A DNA stretch of 35,355 nt from Nocardia brasiliensis IFM 10847 (GTDB taxonomy: Bacteria > Actinomycetota > Actinomycetes > Mycobacteriales > Mycobacteriaceae), in assembly GCF_000710915.1 (NCBI RefSeq), contig NZ_BAUA01000207.1, positions 1 through 35,355 of the forward strand, written 5' to 3'. A program made the translations under genes and the position numbers. Under the pieces are notes generated by a model. That model saw only the letters and a list, made by a program, of their open reading frames with translations. It made no database searches and was not told the DNA's origin. This document shows positions 1 to 8,229 of the stretch, piece after piece. The stretch's first letter is position 1, and each line of letters begins with the position of its first letter.

Positions 1-1321
1 CGGCGGTGCGCCGTCCACCGTGGAGCACGTACTGGTGGTGCGGCGCACCGGAATCGAGGTGCCGTGGACCGAGGGACGCGACCTCTGGTGGCACGACACC
101 GTCACCGATGCCTCGCCCGAGCACGAGGCGCAGGCCTTCGACGCCGAGCACCCGCTGTTCATCCTCTACACCTCCGGCACCACCGGAAAACCCAAGGGCA
201 TCCTGCACACCAGCGGCGGCTACCTCACCCAGACCGCCTACACCCACCACAACGTCTTCGATCACAAAGCCGGACAAGACGTCTACTGGTGCACCGCCGA
301 TATCGGCTGGGTCACCGGCCACAGCTACATCGTCTACGGACCACTGGCCAACCGCGCCACCCAAGTGGTCTACGAGGGCACCCCGAACTCGCCCGATGAG
401 CACCGGCATTTCCGGATCATCGAAAAGTACCGCGTCAGCATCTATTACACGGCACCGACGCTGGTCCGCACGTTCATGAAGTGGGGCCGCGAGATCCCCG
501 ACGCACACGACCTGTCGTCGCTGCGGCTGCTCGGCAGCGTCGGCGAGCCGATCAACCCGGAAGCGTGGCGCTGGTACCGCGAGGTCATCGGCGGCGATCG
601 CACGCCGATCGTGGACACCTGGTGGCAGACCGAGACCGGTTCGATCATGATCTCGCCGCTGCCCGGCGTCACCGCCGCCAAACCCGGCGCGGCGATGACA
701 CCGCTGCCCGGCATCTCGGCCAAGGTCGTCGACGACGACGGCGTCGAACTCGGCCGCGGCGCAGCCGGATTGCTGGTGCTGGACCAGCCGTGGCCGTCGA
801 TGCTGCGCGGCATCTGGGGCGACATGGACCGGTTCCGCGACACCTACTGGGCCCGATTCGCCGCCGCCGGCTGGTATTTCGCCGGTGACGGCGCGAAGCT
901 CGACGCCGACGGCGACCTGTGGGTGCTCGGCCGGGTCGACGACGTGATGAACGTATCGGGCCACCGGATCTCCACCGCCGAGGTGGAATCGGCGCTGGTC
1001 GGTCACTCCGGGGTCGCCGAGGCCGCCGTGGTCGGCGCCAGCGACGAGACCACCGGCCAGGCCATCGTCGCCTTCGTCATCCTCGCCGCGGGCGCGGCGA
1101 ACACCGGCGAGACCCTCGTCACCGAGCTGAAAGCGGCGGTCTCGCACGACATCAGCCCGATCGCCCGGCCCCGCGAGATCCACCTCGTGCCGGAACTCCC
1201 GAAGACCCGCAGCGGCAAGATCATGCGCAGGCTGCTGCGTGACGTGGCCGAGGGCCGCGAACTCGGCGACACCTCGACCCTGGTCGACCCCAAGGTCTTC
1301 GAGGCCATCGCCCGCGGGTGA
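1..1321 (+). CDS. acsA: acetyl-CoA synthetase, C-terminal two-thirds (5' end outside window)
   Basis: AMP-forming acetate-CoA ligase, which activates acetate through acetyl-AMP to acetyl-CoA in the cytoplasm. About 439 residues are visible and the reading frame is open at the left edge, so about 200 N-terminal residues are missing. Motifs seen in order are the phosphate-binding loop YTSGTTGKPKG, the ADIGWVTGHSY segment, TWWQTETG, the hinge region GRVDDVMNVSGHRIST, and the C-terminal PKTRSGKIMRR. The lysine in that last motif is the catalytic residue, acetylated by Pat-type enzymes in many bacteria. Length and motif order fit Acs. A propionyl-CoA ligase is possible but less likely. The gene converges on the regulator gene to its right and is separated from it by two hairpins. 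Confidence 0.93.
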   Translation, partial: GGAPSTVEHVLVVRRTGIEVPWTEGRDLWWHDTVTDASPEHEAQAFDAEHPLFILYTSGTTGKPKGILHTSGGYLTQTAYTHHNVFDHKAGQDVYWCTADIGWVTGHSYIVYGPLANRATQVVYEGTPNSPDEHRHFRIIEKYRVSIYYTAPTLVRTFMKWGREIPDAHDLSSLRLLGSVGEPINPEAWRWYREVIGGDRTPIVDTWWQTETGSIMISPLPGVTAAKPGAAMTPLPGISAKVVDDDGVELGRGAAGLLVLDQPWPSMLRGIWGDMDRFRDTYWARFAAAGWYFAGDGAKLDADGDLWVLGRVDDVMNVSGHRISTAEVESALVGHSGVAEAAVVGASDETTGQAIVAFVILAAGAANTGETLVTELKAAVSHDISPIARPREIHLVPELPKTRSGKIMRRLLRDVAEGRELGDTSTLVDPKVFEAIARG

Positions 1322-1335
1322 GCCCGCACCGCGAC

Positions 1336-1370
1336 GGACCCGGCCGACTGACGAGGGGCGGGCCGGGTCC
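1336..1370. terminator. hairpin terminator after acsA
   Basis: A perfect 10-base inverted repeat, GGACCCGGCC at 1336-1345 and GGCCGGGTCC at 1361-1370, starts 14 bases after the acsA stop codon. There is no clear T tract, as is common in high-GC actinobacteria. It lies between convergent genes and could act in both directions. Confidence 0.7.
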
Positions 1371-1425
1371 CTCGCGACCAGGATCCAAGGTTTTCGACAC
1401 GATCGCTGCGGGGTAACCCGCTGAC

Positions 1426-1467
1426 GGCGGACCCGGTTACCCATCGATGAGGGGGACCGGGTCCGCC
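1426..1467. terminator. second hairpin terminator, facing the SARP regulator
   Basis: A perfect 12-base inverted repeat, GGCGGACCCGGT at 1426-1437 and ACCGGGTCCGCC at 1456-1467, ends 14 bases before the minus-strand stop codon of the regulator gene. It shares the GGACCCGG/CCGGGTCC core with the hairpin 90 bases to its left, so the two may have arisen by duplication. Confidence 0.7.
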
Positions 1468-1481
1468 CCCGCGTGCGCCGT

Positions 1482-4400
1482 TCAGCTCGGGGTGGTCGCC
1501 GCGGCCAGCCGCCGAGCCTCGGCCACGGTGAGTTTCGCGCCCGCCGTGTGCGCCTCGGTGAACGCGGCCTCGCCGAGGGCGGCGCGGACAGCGGCGGCGG
1601 GCCGTTCGATGTCCGGGCGTTCGGCCGGGAGCAGCGGCATGCCGTTCGCCTCGCGGACGGTTTCGGCGGCCCCGAAAAGCTGCGCCGCGGTATCGAATTC
1701 GCCGAGCGCCCCGGCGGCGGCCGCGAGACCGGCCAGCGCGAAGGCGGTGTCGCGGGGCGCTTCGATGCGCTGGGCGCCGTCGAGGGCGTCGAGGTGCATG
1801 GCCAGCGCCGCGGCGAACTCCCCGCGTTGCTCGTGCAGGTAGCCGAGTTCGACCTGCAACATGGGCAGGAACAGCGGCGTCTCCTCGCCCTCCGTCGGCG
1901 TCATGGCCAACAGCTCGCGCAGCATGCGTTCGGCCGCTTCGGATTCGCCGACCCGGCGCGCGGTGAACGCCAGCACGATCGAGGCGAACACCCGGCTCGG
2001 GCCGTAACCGTGCTCGGCGGCCAGACGCAGCGCCTGCTCGCCCATGCCGCGGGCACGCTCGAATTCGGTGTGCTGCATGGCGATCCAGCCGAGCCAGCAC
2101 AGATGGGTGCACACCTGGCCCCACAGCTCCAGCTCCTGCGCCAAACCCAATGCCTCGGTGTGGATGTCGGCGGCACCGGCCAGGTCGCCGGTCAATTCGG
2201 CCAGGCCACCAAGCCATTCCGCGGCCTGGAGCCTGCCCCAGCGATCATCGATCTCGGCGAACAGGCGCGCGGCCGAGCGCGCGTGGTGCGCCAGCGCCGT
2301 CAGATCCGCGCGACTGTGCGCGGCCTGCGCCAGCGCCACATGCGCGGTGGCCACGCCCCAGCGGTCGCCGAGCCGCTCGCAGACCGGAAGTGCCCGGTGC
2401 ACCAGGCCTTCCAGTTCGGGCAGGTCGCCCGAATCCAGCGCGGAGACGGCGAGGAACAGTTCGGCCCTGGCCCGCCCCGCCGGATCGTCGATGGTGTCGA
2501 ACACCGCGAACACCTCGGCCCGCTTGGCCGCGCCGCCGGTGAATTCCGCCTGCTGAAAGGCGAACCCGGCCCGCCAGGCCAGTGCGGGCGCGCGCTGCTC
2601 GGGTGCGCCGCCCAGCGCCAGCGCGGCCTCGAACCAGCGCCGCGCCTCGGCCAGCCGCCCGCGCAGGAACCAGTACCAGGCGAGCGCGTTCACCAACCGC
2701 AGTGCGTGCTCGGCCGCGCCCGCGCGCAGGTAACCGTCCAGTGCCACCCGCAGATTCGCGACCTCGGCGTCCAACCGCAGCAGCCACCGGCGTTGATCGG
2801 CGCCGGTCAGCTCGGGGGCTGCCCGCTCGGCCAGTTCCAGGTAGTACCGATGGTGCGCCTCGAAGGCCGTATCGAACTCCCCCGCTTCGGCCAGGCGATC
2901 CATGCTGAACGCCGCCACCGACTCCAGCAGTCGGTACCGCCGGCCGACGGCTTGCACCAGCGATCGATCCACCAGCCGCCCTACCACATCGGCGACCGTC
3001 GACGGATCGAGCACGATACCGGGGCCGGGCGCGATCACACTGTTGCCGGATATCGGTCCGGCGGGCGGATGGCCGTGCGATCCCCCTGTGGCGCAGACGA
3101 TCTCGGCCGCCTCCAGGGTGCAGCCGCCTGCGTGAACGGCCAGGCGGCGCAGCACCGTCTGCTCCGTCTCGTCCAAAAGCCCCCAGCTCCAGTCGATCAT
3201 CGCGGTCAGCGTCTGCTGGCGGGGCGGCGCGCCGCGGTGACCGGTGGCCAGCAGCCGGAAGCGGTCATCGAGCCGGGCGACCATCTCGTGCACGCCGAGC
3301 GCGCGGACCCGGGTCGCGGCCAGTTCCAGGGCGAGCGGGATGCCGTCGAGCCGGCGGCAGAGGGTGGCGACCGCGGCCGCGGTGTCCGCGTCCAGCACGA
3401 AATTACGATCGCTCGCCCGCGCGCGGGTCACGAAAAGCTGGACCGCACCGGCATTTTCGAGGGCGACCAGGTCGGTGTCGGCAGCCGGCACGGTCAGCGG
3501 TTCGACCGCGACGACCTCTTCGGCGGGCAGGCGCAGCTGCTCCTGACTGGTCGCCAGGATGTGCAGGTTCGGCGCGGCGCCGAGCAGCAGCTCCGCCAGA
3601 TCGGCGGCGTAATCGACGACATGTTCACAGTTGTCGAGAACGAGCAGCAGTTCCTGCTCGGCCAGCGCGGCGCGAACCAGTTCGACGGGGTCGCCGCCGT
3701 CGTCGGTGCGGATGTCGAGCACCTGCGCGACCGCGTCGACGAGGAAACAGGGGCCGTCGGCGGCAGTGGGTTGCAGCGGCGCCAATTCGACCAGCCAGGC
3801 GCCCTGGGCGAAACGGTCGGTGAGCGCGGCGGCCGCGGCCAAGGCCAGCCGGGTCTTGCCGACACCGCCCGGACCGGTCAGCGTGACCAGCCTGGCCTCG
3901 TCCACCGCGCGCCGCACCTCGGCGAGATCGTGTGCCCGCCCGATGAGTTCGGTGCGCTGGGCGGGGATGTTCGAGGTGCGCCGCCGCAGCACCGGCGCCG
4001 GCGGCGCGGCGGTGAGCACCAAATCCTGGCCCAGGATCGAGCCGTGCAGCGCGACCAGCTCCGGGCTGGGGTCCAGACCCAGTTCGTCGGCGAGCTGCCT
4101 ACGCAGATCCGCGTAGCTGTCCAGCGCCTCGGCCTGCCTGCCCGCGCCGTAGAGCGCCTTCAGCTGTGCGGCGCGAAGACGTTCCCGCAGTGGATATTCG
4201 GCGACGATCGCGGCGAGTTCCCCCGCGACGTCCCGGTATTCGCCGAGAGCCAGGCGCGCCTCGGCCAGTTCCTCCACCGCGACCAGGCGCTGCTCGGTCA
4301 GCTGCGCGATGGCGGGCTGGGCGAACGTGGCGTCCCGGAAGTCGGCGAACGCGGGGCCGCGCCACAGCGCGAGCGCCTCGGTGAGGGTGCGCGCCCGCTC

Positions 4401-4754
4401 GCGCAGCTCGGTGGACGCCCGCGCGGTGGCCACCAATTCCCGGAAACGCAACGCGTCCACCGCGGTGGTGGCGAGCCGGTAGCCGGGCGGCGGCGAGACC
4501 ACCAGCTCCCGGGCGCCGGACTCGGCGTCCTCCAGCGCCCGGCGCAATTGCGAGGCCTTCGCGGCGAGGGTGCCCGCCGGGTTGCCGGGCGGGTCGTCGG
4601 CCCAGATGTCATCGATCAGGCGATCGCTCGACACCGGTTGCCCCGGCTGCACCAGCAGGTCGGCCAGCAACGCCCGCACCTTTGTCCCGGGAATCGGCAC
4701 GACTGTGCCGCCGTCCGTCCAGACCGTCAACGGACCGAGCACACCAAACCGCAT
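1482..4754 (-). CDS. AfsR/SARP-type STAND transcriptional regulator
   Basis: A 1090-residue cytoplasmic regulator. Residues 1-95 form an OmpR-like winged-helix domain, beginning MRFGVLGPLTVW as in SARP proteins. Residues 96-240 form the bacterial transcriptional activator (BTAD) domain. An NB-ARC-type ATPase follows, with Walker A GPGGVGKT at 294-301, Walker B LLLVLDNCEH near 369-378, and the GIPLALELAATRVRAL segment near 475-490. The C-terminal half is rich in TPR-like helical repeats. There is no C-terminal LuxR helix-turn-helix. In this family the ATPase and TPR parts hold the protein inactive until a ligand or partner is sensed. The ligand here is unknown. The gene is divergent from a lipoprotein hydrolase and FMN reductase pair, the most likely local targets. 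Confidence 0.9.
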   Translation of the reverse strand: MRFGVLGPLTVWTDGGTVVPIPGTKVRALLADLLVQPGQPVSSDRLIDDIWADDPPGNPAGTLAAKASQLRRALEDAESGARELVVSPPPGYRLATTAVDALRFRELVATARASTELRERARTLTEALALWRGPAFADFRDATFAQPAIAQLTEQRLVAVEELAEARLALGEYRDVAGELAAIVAEYPLRERLRAAQLKALYGAGRQAEALDSYADLRRQLADELGLDPSPELVALHGSILGQDLVLTAAPPAPVLRRRTSNIPAQRTELIGRAHDLAEVRRAVDEARLVTLTGPGGVGKTRLALAAAAALTDRFAQGAWLVELAPLQPTAADGPCFLVDAVAQVLDIRTDDGGDPVELVRAALAEQELLLVLDNCEHVVDYAADLAELLLGAAPNLHILATSQEQLRLPAEEVVAVEPLTVPAADTDLVALENAGAVQLFVTRARASDRNFVLDADTAAAVATLCRRLDGIPLALELAATRVRALGVHEMVARLDDRFRLLATGHRGAPPRQQTLTAMIDWSWGLLDETEQTVLRRLAVHAGGCTLEAAEIVCATGGSHGHPPAGPISGNSVIAPGPGIVLDPSTVADVVGRLVDRSLVQAVGRRYRLLESVAAFSMDRLAEAGEFDTAFEAHHRYYLELAERAAPELTGADQRRWLLRLDAEVANLRVALDGYLRAGAAEHALRLVNALAWYWFLRGRLAEARRWFEAALALGGAPEQRAPALAWRAGFAFQQAEFTGGAAKRAEVFAVFDTIDDPAGRARAELFLAVSALDSGDLPELEGLVHRALPVCERLGDRWGVATAHVALAQAAHSRADLTALAHHARSAARLFAEIDDRWGRLQAAEWLGGLAELTGDLAGAADIHTEALGLAQELELWGQVCTHLCWLGWIAMQHTEFERARGMGEQALRLAAEHGYGPSRVFASIVLAFTARRVGESEAAERMLRELLAMTPTEGEETPLFLPMLQVELGYLHEQRGEFAAALAMHLDALDGAQRIEAPRDTAFALAGLAAAAGALGEFDTAAQLFGAAETVREANGMPLLPAERPDIERPAAAVRAALGEAAFTEAHTAGAKLTVAEARRLAAATTPS

Positions 4755-4870
4755 ACGGGCAGCTTAACCATGCCCTCGAGGGGCGGAATCACACCGTAAA
4801 CAAACCGGAAGGCAGGCCGCGCAGAGTTGGTGACAACGCAGGACGAACTCCCCACAGAAAAGAGCCTCCG
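4755..4870. promoter_or_regulatory. divergent promoter region between SARP regulator and hydrolase gene
   Basis: These 116 bases must hold promoters for both directions and probably the regulator's binding site. A perfect 10-base palindrome, CCCTCGAGGG, sits at 4773-4782, 19 bases upstream of the regulator start. I could not assign -35/-10 boxes or direct heptamer repeats of the SARP type with confidence. Confidence 0.4.
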
Positions 4871-5770
4871 ATGAAACTCACCACCGTCTTCGCCGCCGCT
4901 GCCCTCGCCACCACCGCGCTGCTGACCGGTTGCGCGACCGCGGACCAGCCCGAGAAGTCCACGCCCGGCGCCTACGCCGACGTCAACGGTCTGCACATGT
5001 ACTACGAGGTGCACGGTGCTGCGACCGATCAGCCGCCGCTGGTGCTGCTGCACGGCGCGCTCTCGGGCATCGACACCGACTTCGGCCAGCTGATCCCCGA
5101 ACTGTCCAAGACCCGCCAGGTCATCGCGGTGGAACAGCAGGCGCACGGCCGCACCGCCGATGTCGATCGGCTGCTGCGGACCCCGCAGATGGCCGCCGAC
5201 ACCGTGGCGTTACTGAAGCAGATCGGCGTGCAGCGGGCCGACATTCTCGGCTACAGCATGGGCGCCGGTGTGGCACTGGAGATCACGCTGAAGAACCCGG
5301 AGTTGGTGCGCAAGCAGATCCTCGCGGCGGGGTCGCTGGGTGCGGGCGGCATGCATCCCGGGCTGCTCGAAGGGCTCGCCGACCTGAAGCCCGAGATGCT
5401 GCACGGGTCGCCGTTCCACGAGGACTACCTGAAGAACGCGCCGCGCCCGGAGGACTTCCCGAAGCTGGTCGAGCGGGTACGTGAGCAGGACATGAACGGC
5501 ATCCCGGAGGTCGCGCCCGACGACGCCCGCAAGATCAAGGCGCCGACCCTGACCGTGATCGGCGATTCCGATATCGTCCGGCCCGAGCACGCGGTCGAGA
5601 TGTTCCGGCTCTTCGGCGGCGGCATCATGGGCGACACCCCGGCCGGGCTGCCGAACGCACAGCTGGCCATCCTGCCCGGCACCACGCACGTCACGCTGGT
5701 GCACCGGCCCGACCTGCTGCTGCCGATGATCCCGGCCTTCCTCGACGCGCCCGTCAAGGACACGCTGTGA
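4871..5770 (+). CDS. alpha/beta-hydrolase lipoprotein
   Basis: A 299-residue exported hydrolase. The start at 4871 gives a clean lipoprotein signal peptide, MKLTTVFAAAALATTALLTGC, with Cys21 as the lipidated residue. The frame is open further upstream, but that segment does not look like protein. The mature part is an alpha/beta-hydrolase fold with LVLLHGALSG as the oxyanion-loop region, nucleophile elbow GYSMGAG (Ser129), a likely acid in VIGDSDIV, and a likely catalytic His in GTTHVTLVHRP. The substrate is unknown. The family includes esterases and haloperoxidase-like enzymes. The stop codon overlaps the start of the reductase gene (GTGA), so the two are probably translated together. Confidence 0.85.
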   Translation: MKLTTVFAAAALATTALLTGCATADQPEKSTPGAYADVNGLHMYYEVHGAATDQPPLVLLHGALSGIDTDFGQLIPELSKTRQVIAVEQQAHGRTADVDRLLRTPQMAADTVALLKQIGVQRADILGYSMGAGVALEITLKNPELVRKQILAAGSLGAGGMHPGLLEGLADLKPEMLHGSPFHEDYLKNAPRPEDFPKLVERVREQDMNGIPEVAPDDARKIKAPTLTVIGDSDIVRPEHAVEMFRLFGGGIMGDTPAGLPNAQLAILPGTTHVTLVHRPDLLLPMIPAFLDAPVKDTL

Positions 5771-6399
5771 CACAGCAGCGCGGAAGCGACCCGGCGCGGT
5801 ACGCGAGTCGGGTGGCGGGCGATCCGGACCGGTTGCGGGTGGTGCTGATCCAGAGCAGCACCCGCACCGGGCGGTTCGGGCCGACCGTGGCCGATTGGTT
5901 CGCCCGGCAGCTGCGCCGCCGCGACCTGCAGGTGGATCGGCTCGACCTCGCGACGGCCGGGCTGCCCGACCAACTGACGGGCCACGACGAACCGGCGCCG
6001 ATCGCGGTGCGGCAGTTCGGCGATCGGCTCGCCGCCGCCGACGCGTTCGTCGTGGTCACGCCCGAATACAACCGCAGTTTCCCCGCCGCCCTGAAGAACG
6101 CCATCGACTGGTTCGACACCGAGTGGGCGGCCAAGCCGGTCACCGTTGTCGGCTACGGCACCGACTCCGACGGCGGGCACGCCGCCACCCAGCTCCGCCA
6201 GGTCTTCGGCGAACTCAACGCAGTACCCATCCGCCGCACCCTCACCATCACCAAGGCCTGGCAACGCTTCGCCCCCAACGGTTCCTGGCCCCGCCGCGAC
6301 CCCGACCTCGAAGCCGCCACCACCGCTACCGTCGACCAACTCCTCTGGTGGGCCACCGCCCTCCGCACCGCCCGCACCACCACCCCCTTCATCCCCTGA
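5767..6399 (+). CDS. NADPH-dependent FMN reductase-like flavoprotein
   Basis: A 210-residue flavodoxin-fold protein starting with GTG inside the stop codon of the hydrolase gene (4-base overlap). Near the N terminus, VVLIQSSTRTGRFGPTVADW is the FMN phosphate-binding loop of the NADPH-dependent FMN reductase family. VVVTPEYNRSFPAALKNAID is the family's second signature. GYGTDSDGGHAATQLRQVF is the third flavin-contacting segment. Members reduce flavins, quinones, azo dyes or chromate. Which substrate applies here cannot be read from sequence. It is cytoplasmic, so it probably does not act directly with the lipoprotein encoded upstream, but both may belong to one stress response. Confidence 0.88.
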   Translation: MTQQRGSDPARYASRVAGDPDRLRVVLIQSSTRTGRFGPTVADWFARQLRRRDLQVDRLDLATAGLPDQLTGHDEPAPIAVRQFGDRLAAADAFVVVTPEYNRSFPAALKNAIDWFDTEWAAKPVTVVGYGTDSDGGHAATQLRQVFGELNAVPIRRTLTITKAWQRFAPNGSWPRRDPDLEAATTATVDQLLWWATALRTARTTTPFIP

Positions 6400-6552
6400 C
6401 CATTCAGATGCATTGCTGGACGTCGGCCGCTCGCCCGCAGCGAACACACGCTGGGCGCAGATGTGATGCGTGGTTGAACCGCAGGGGTGGGTGGGCCGTA
6501 GACAAGGGAAAGCGGTGCGCGTGATCTGGCGGCCGTGTTTCGAGGAGATCTT

Positions 6553-7206
6553 ATGAGACGTCTCGGGCCTTGGCTCACCTTGACTGCGGTGGCGGTGCTC
6601 GGCATCGGGTTGATCGTTGTCAATATGTCGAAAGAGACCGAACCCGCTGCGGCGGAGAAGAATACGGCAGGAACCCCAAGTGTGGTCGCCCCGGCAGCGC
6701 CGCTTACCGATGTGCCTGTGCCGGTGCGGCTTCCGGCGAAAGCGGACTATGTCGGCAGGATCGCACCGGCGACGGGCGCACCGATCACGCTGTCGATCAC
6801 CGTCGAAGAGGGCAAGGCGATCGCCTATGCCTGCGACGGGGCTTCGGTCGAGTCCTGGTTGCAGGGCACTGCCGTGGACGCAACGCTGAAGCTGACCGGT
6901 AGGAACGAGGCCGGGCTGGACGGACGCTATGACGGCAAGACCGTCACCGGCACGCTCACCCTCGGTGCGAAGCAGTGGGAATTCAGCACTGCGGCTGTGC
7001 AATCGCCCGCCGGACTCTACGTCTACACCGAGGGCGGCGTGCGGCAGAGCTGGATCGTCGACGGCAACGGCGCGGTCACCGGCGTCCAGCGGGCCGCCGA
7101 CGGCAGCACCTCGCCCGCACCGGCCTTGGCCGCGGACGCGACCGCAATCGTCAACGGCAAGAAGATCATGGCGACCAAGGTAAGCGGTGGTGACAGTGTC
7201 GGCTGA
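6553..7206 (+). CDS. membrane-anchored secreted protein of unknown function, first gene of Rieske module
   Basis: A 217-residue protein. The ATG at 6553 is chosen over the GTG at 6535 because a GAGGAG ribosome binding site lies at 6542-6547. Residues 8-24 (LTLTAVAVLGIGLIVVN) form one membrane segment with no lipobox, so it is a signal anchor or an uncleaved signal. A flexible Ala/Pro-rich linker follows, then about 160 residues rich in alternating polar and hydrophobic strands (for example YVGRIAPATGAPITLSITVE), suggesting a beta-sandwich outside the membrane. I do not recognise the family. It overlaps the next gene by 20 bases and is probably co-transcribed with it and the Rieske gene. Confidence 0.8.
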   Translation: MRRLGPWLTLTAVAVLGIGLIVVNMSKETEPAAAEKNTAGTPSVVAPAAPLTDVPVPVRLPAKADYVGRIAPATGAPITLSITVEEGKAIAYACDGASVESWLQGTAVDATLKLTGRNEAGLDGRYDGKTVTGTLTLGAKQWEFSTAAVQSPAGLYVYTEGGVRQSWIVDGNGAVTGVQRAADGSTSPAPALAADATAIVNGKKIMATKVSGGDSVG

Positions 7207-7765
7207 GCGCGAGACCGCGCCCCTCGGACGGCCACAAGCCGGTGCGGCGGCCATCGCCGTTGCCGTGCTGGTCGGCGCCGCAGTAGCGGTACTGCTCGGC
7301 GTGTACGGGAAAACGCATGAGCCGTCGGCCTTCTCGGTCAATGTCGCCGGGTTCTCCGGTCCGCAGGCGGTGAAAGCGTGGCTGGCCACCGTCGCTTTCG
7401 TGCTCGCACTCGGTCAGTTCGTTTCGGCGCTGGCGATGTACGGCAAGCTGCCCGTGCGCACACCGTCCTGGATCGCGACCGCGCACGTCTGGTCGGGCAG
7501 GCTGGCCGTGCTGGTGAGTGTGCCGGTCGCGGTGCACTGTCTGTACGCCTTGGGTTTTCAGGATTACGACGCCCGGGTGCTCTGGCACTCGCTGCTCGGC
7601 TGCTGCTTCTACGGCGCGTTCGTCGCCAAGATGCTCTTGCTCACGCGAAAGGGGTTGCCCGGTTGGGTGATTCCGGCGGCGGGCGGGTTGGTGCTGAGCG
7701 GGCTCACCGGACTCTGGCTCACCTCGTCGCTCTGGTTCTTCCAGCACAACGGCCTCACCTTCTGA
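7187..7765 (+). CDS. DUF6529-like four-helix membrane protein with conserved histidines
   Basis: A 192-residue integral membrane protein. Several in-frame GTG codons (7187, 7190, 7196) could be the start. AAGG at 7177-7180 favours the first or second, inside the end of the previous gene. Four hydrophobic segments are visible, roughly at residues 20-42, 64-86, 97-120 and 130-185, the last being two passes. Histidines in TAHVWSGR, VAVHCLYALG and VLWHSLLGC lie at or in the second and third helices, a layout like b-type heme-binding four-helix proteins. From memory this matches the DUF6529 family, often next to Rieske genes in actinobacteria. Heme binding is an inference. Confidence 0.8.
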   Translation: MVTVSAERETAPLGRPQAGAAAIAVAVLVGAAVAVLLGVYGKTHEPSAFSVNVAGFSGPQAVKAWLATVAFVLALGQFVSALAMYGKLPVRTPSWIATAHVWSGRLAVLVSVPVAVHCLYALGFQDYDARVLWHSLLGCCFYGAFVAKMLLLTRKGLPGWVIPAAGGLVLSGLTGLWLTSSLWFFQHNGLTF

Positions 7766-7780
7766 TCGGAGATCGACCCC

Positions 7781-8215
7781 ATGACGCACGACGAACCACA
7801 GCTCACGCGCCGCACCGTGGTCGCGGCGAGCACCGTTGTCGCCGCCGCGGCGCTCACCGCGTGCACCACCTATGGCAAGGAAGATGCTGCGCCCGTGCCG
7901 AAACCGGTGCAGGCCGAGCCGCCGGGTAACGCGACGGCCGACGCGATCGCCAAGACGGCCGATATTCCGGTGGGCGGCGGGGTGATCGTCGGCGACACCG
8001 TGATCACTCAGCCGAGTGCTGGGTCGTTCGTCGGACTGTCCGCGGTATGCACGCACGCGGGCTGCAAGGTCGCGACCGTCTCCGGCGGCACCATCAATTG
8101 CGCCTGCCACGGCAGCAGGTACGCGCTGGACGGCACGGTGGCCGGCGGCCCGGCCCCGCGGCCGTTGGCTGCGAAAACTATTCGGGTGGTCGGTGATTCG
8201 GTGCTACCGGGCTAG
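7781..8215 (+). CDS. Rieske [2Fe-2S] lipoprotein, Tat-type signal
   Basis: A 144-residue exported iron-sulfur protein. The N terminus has twin arginines (LTRRTVVAAS) followed by a hydrophobic stretch and a lipobox ending at Cys28 (LTAC), so export folded through Tat and lipid anchoring are likely. The Rieske ligands are Cys90 and His92 in CTHAGC, and Cys107 and His110 in CACHGS. Cys95 and Cys109 are placed to form the disulfide that raises the redox potential in bc1-type Rieske proteins. It is far too short to be a full cytochrome bc1 Rieske subunit. GGAG at 7767-7770 serves as ribosome binding site. It follows the His-rich membrane protein by 15 bases and probably exchanges electrons with it. 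Confidence 0.9.
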   Translation: MTHDEPQLTRRTVVAASTVVAAAALTACTTYGKEDAAPVPKPVQAEPPGNATADAIAKTADIPVGGGVIVGDTVITQPSAGSFVGLSAVCTHAGCKVATVSGGTINCACHGSRYALDGTVAGGPAPRPLAAKTIRVVGDSVLPG

Positions 8216-8229
8216 CCGAACTGTTCGAA

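Noticed and set aside
1473..4799. Very long open frame on the plus strand opposite the SARP regulator
   Set aside because: It is the antisense shadow of a high-GC gene. The minus-strand protein has clear domains, while this one is Arg/Gln/Gly-rich without motifs.
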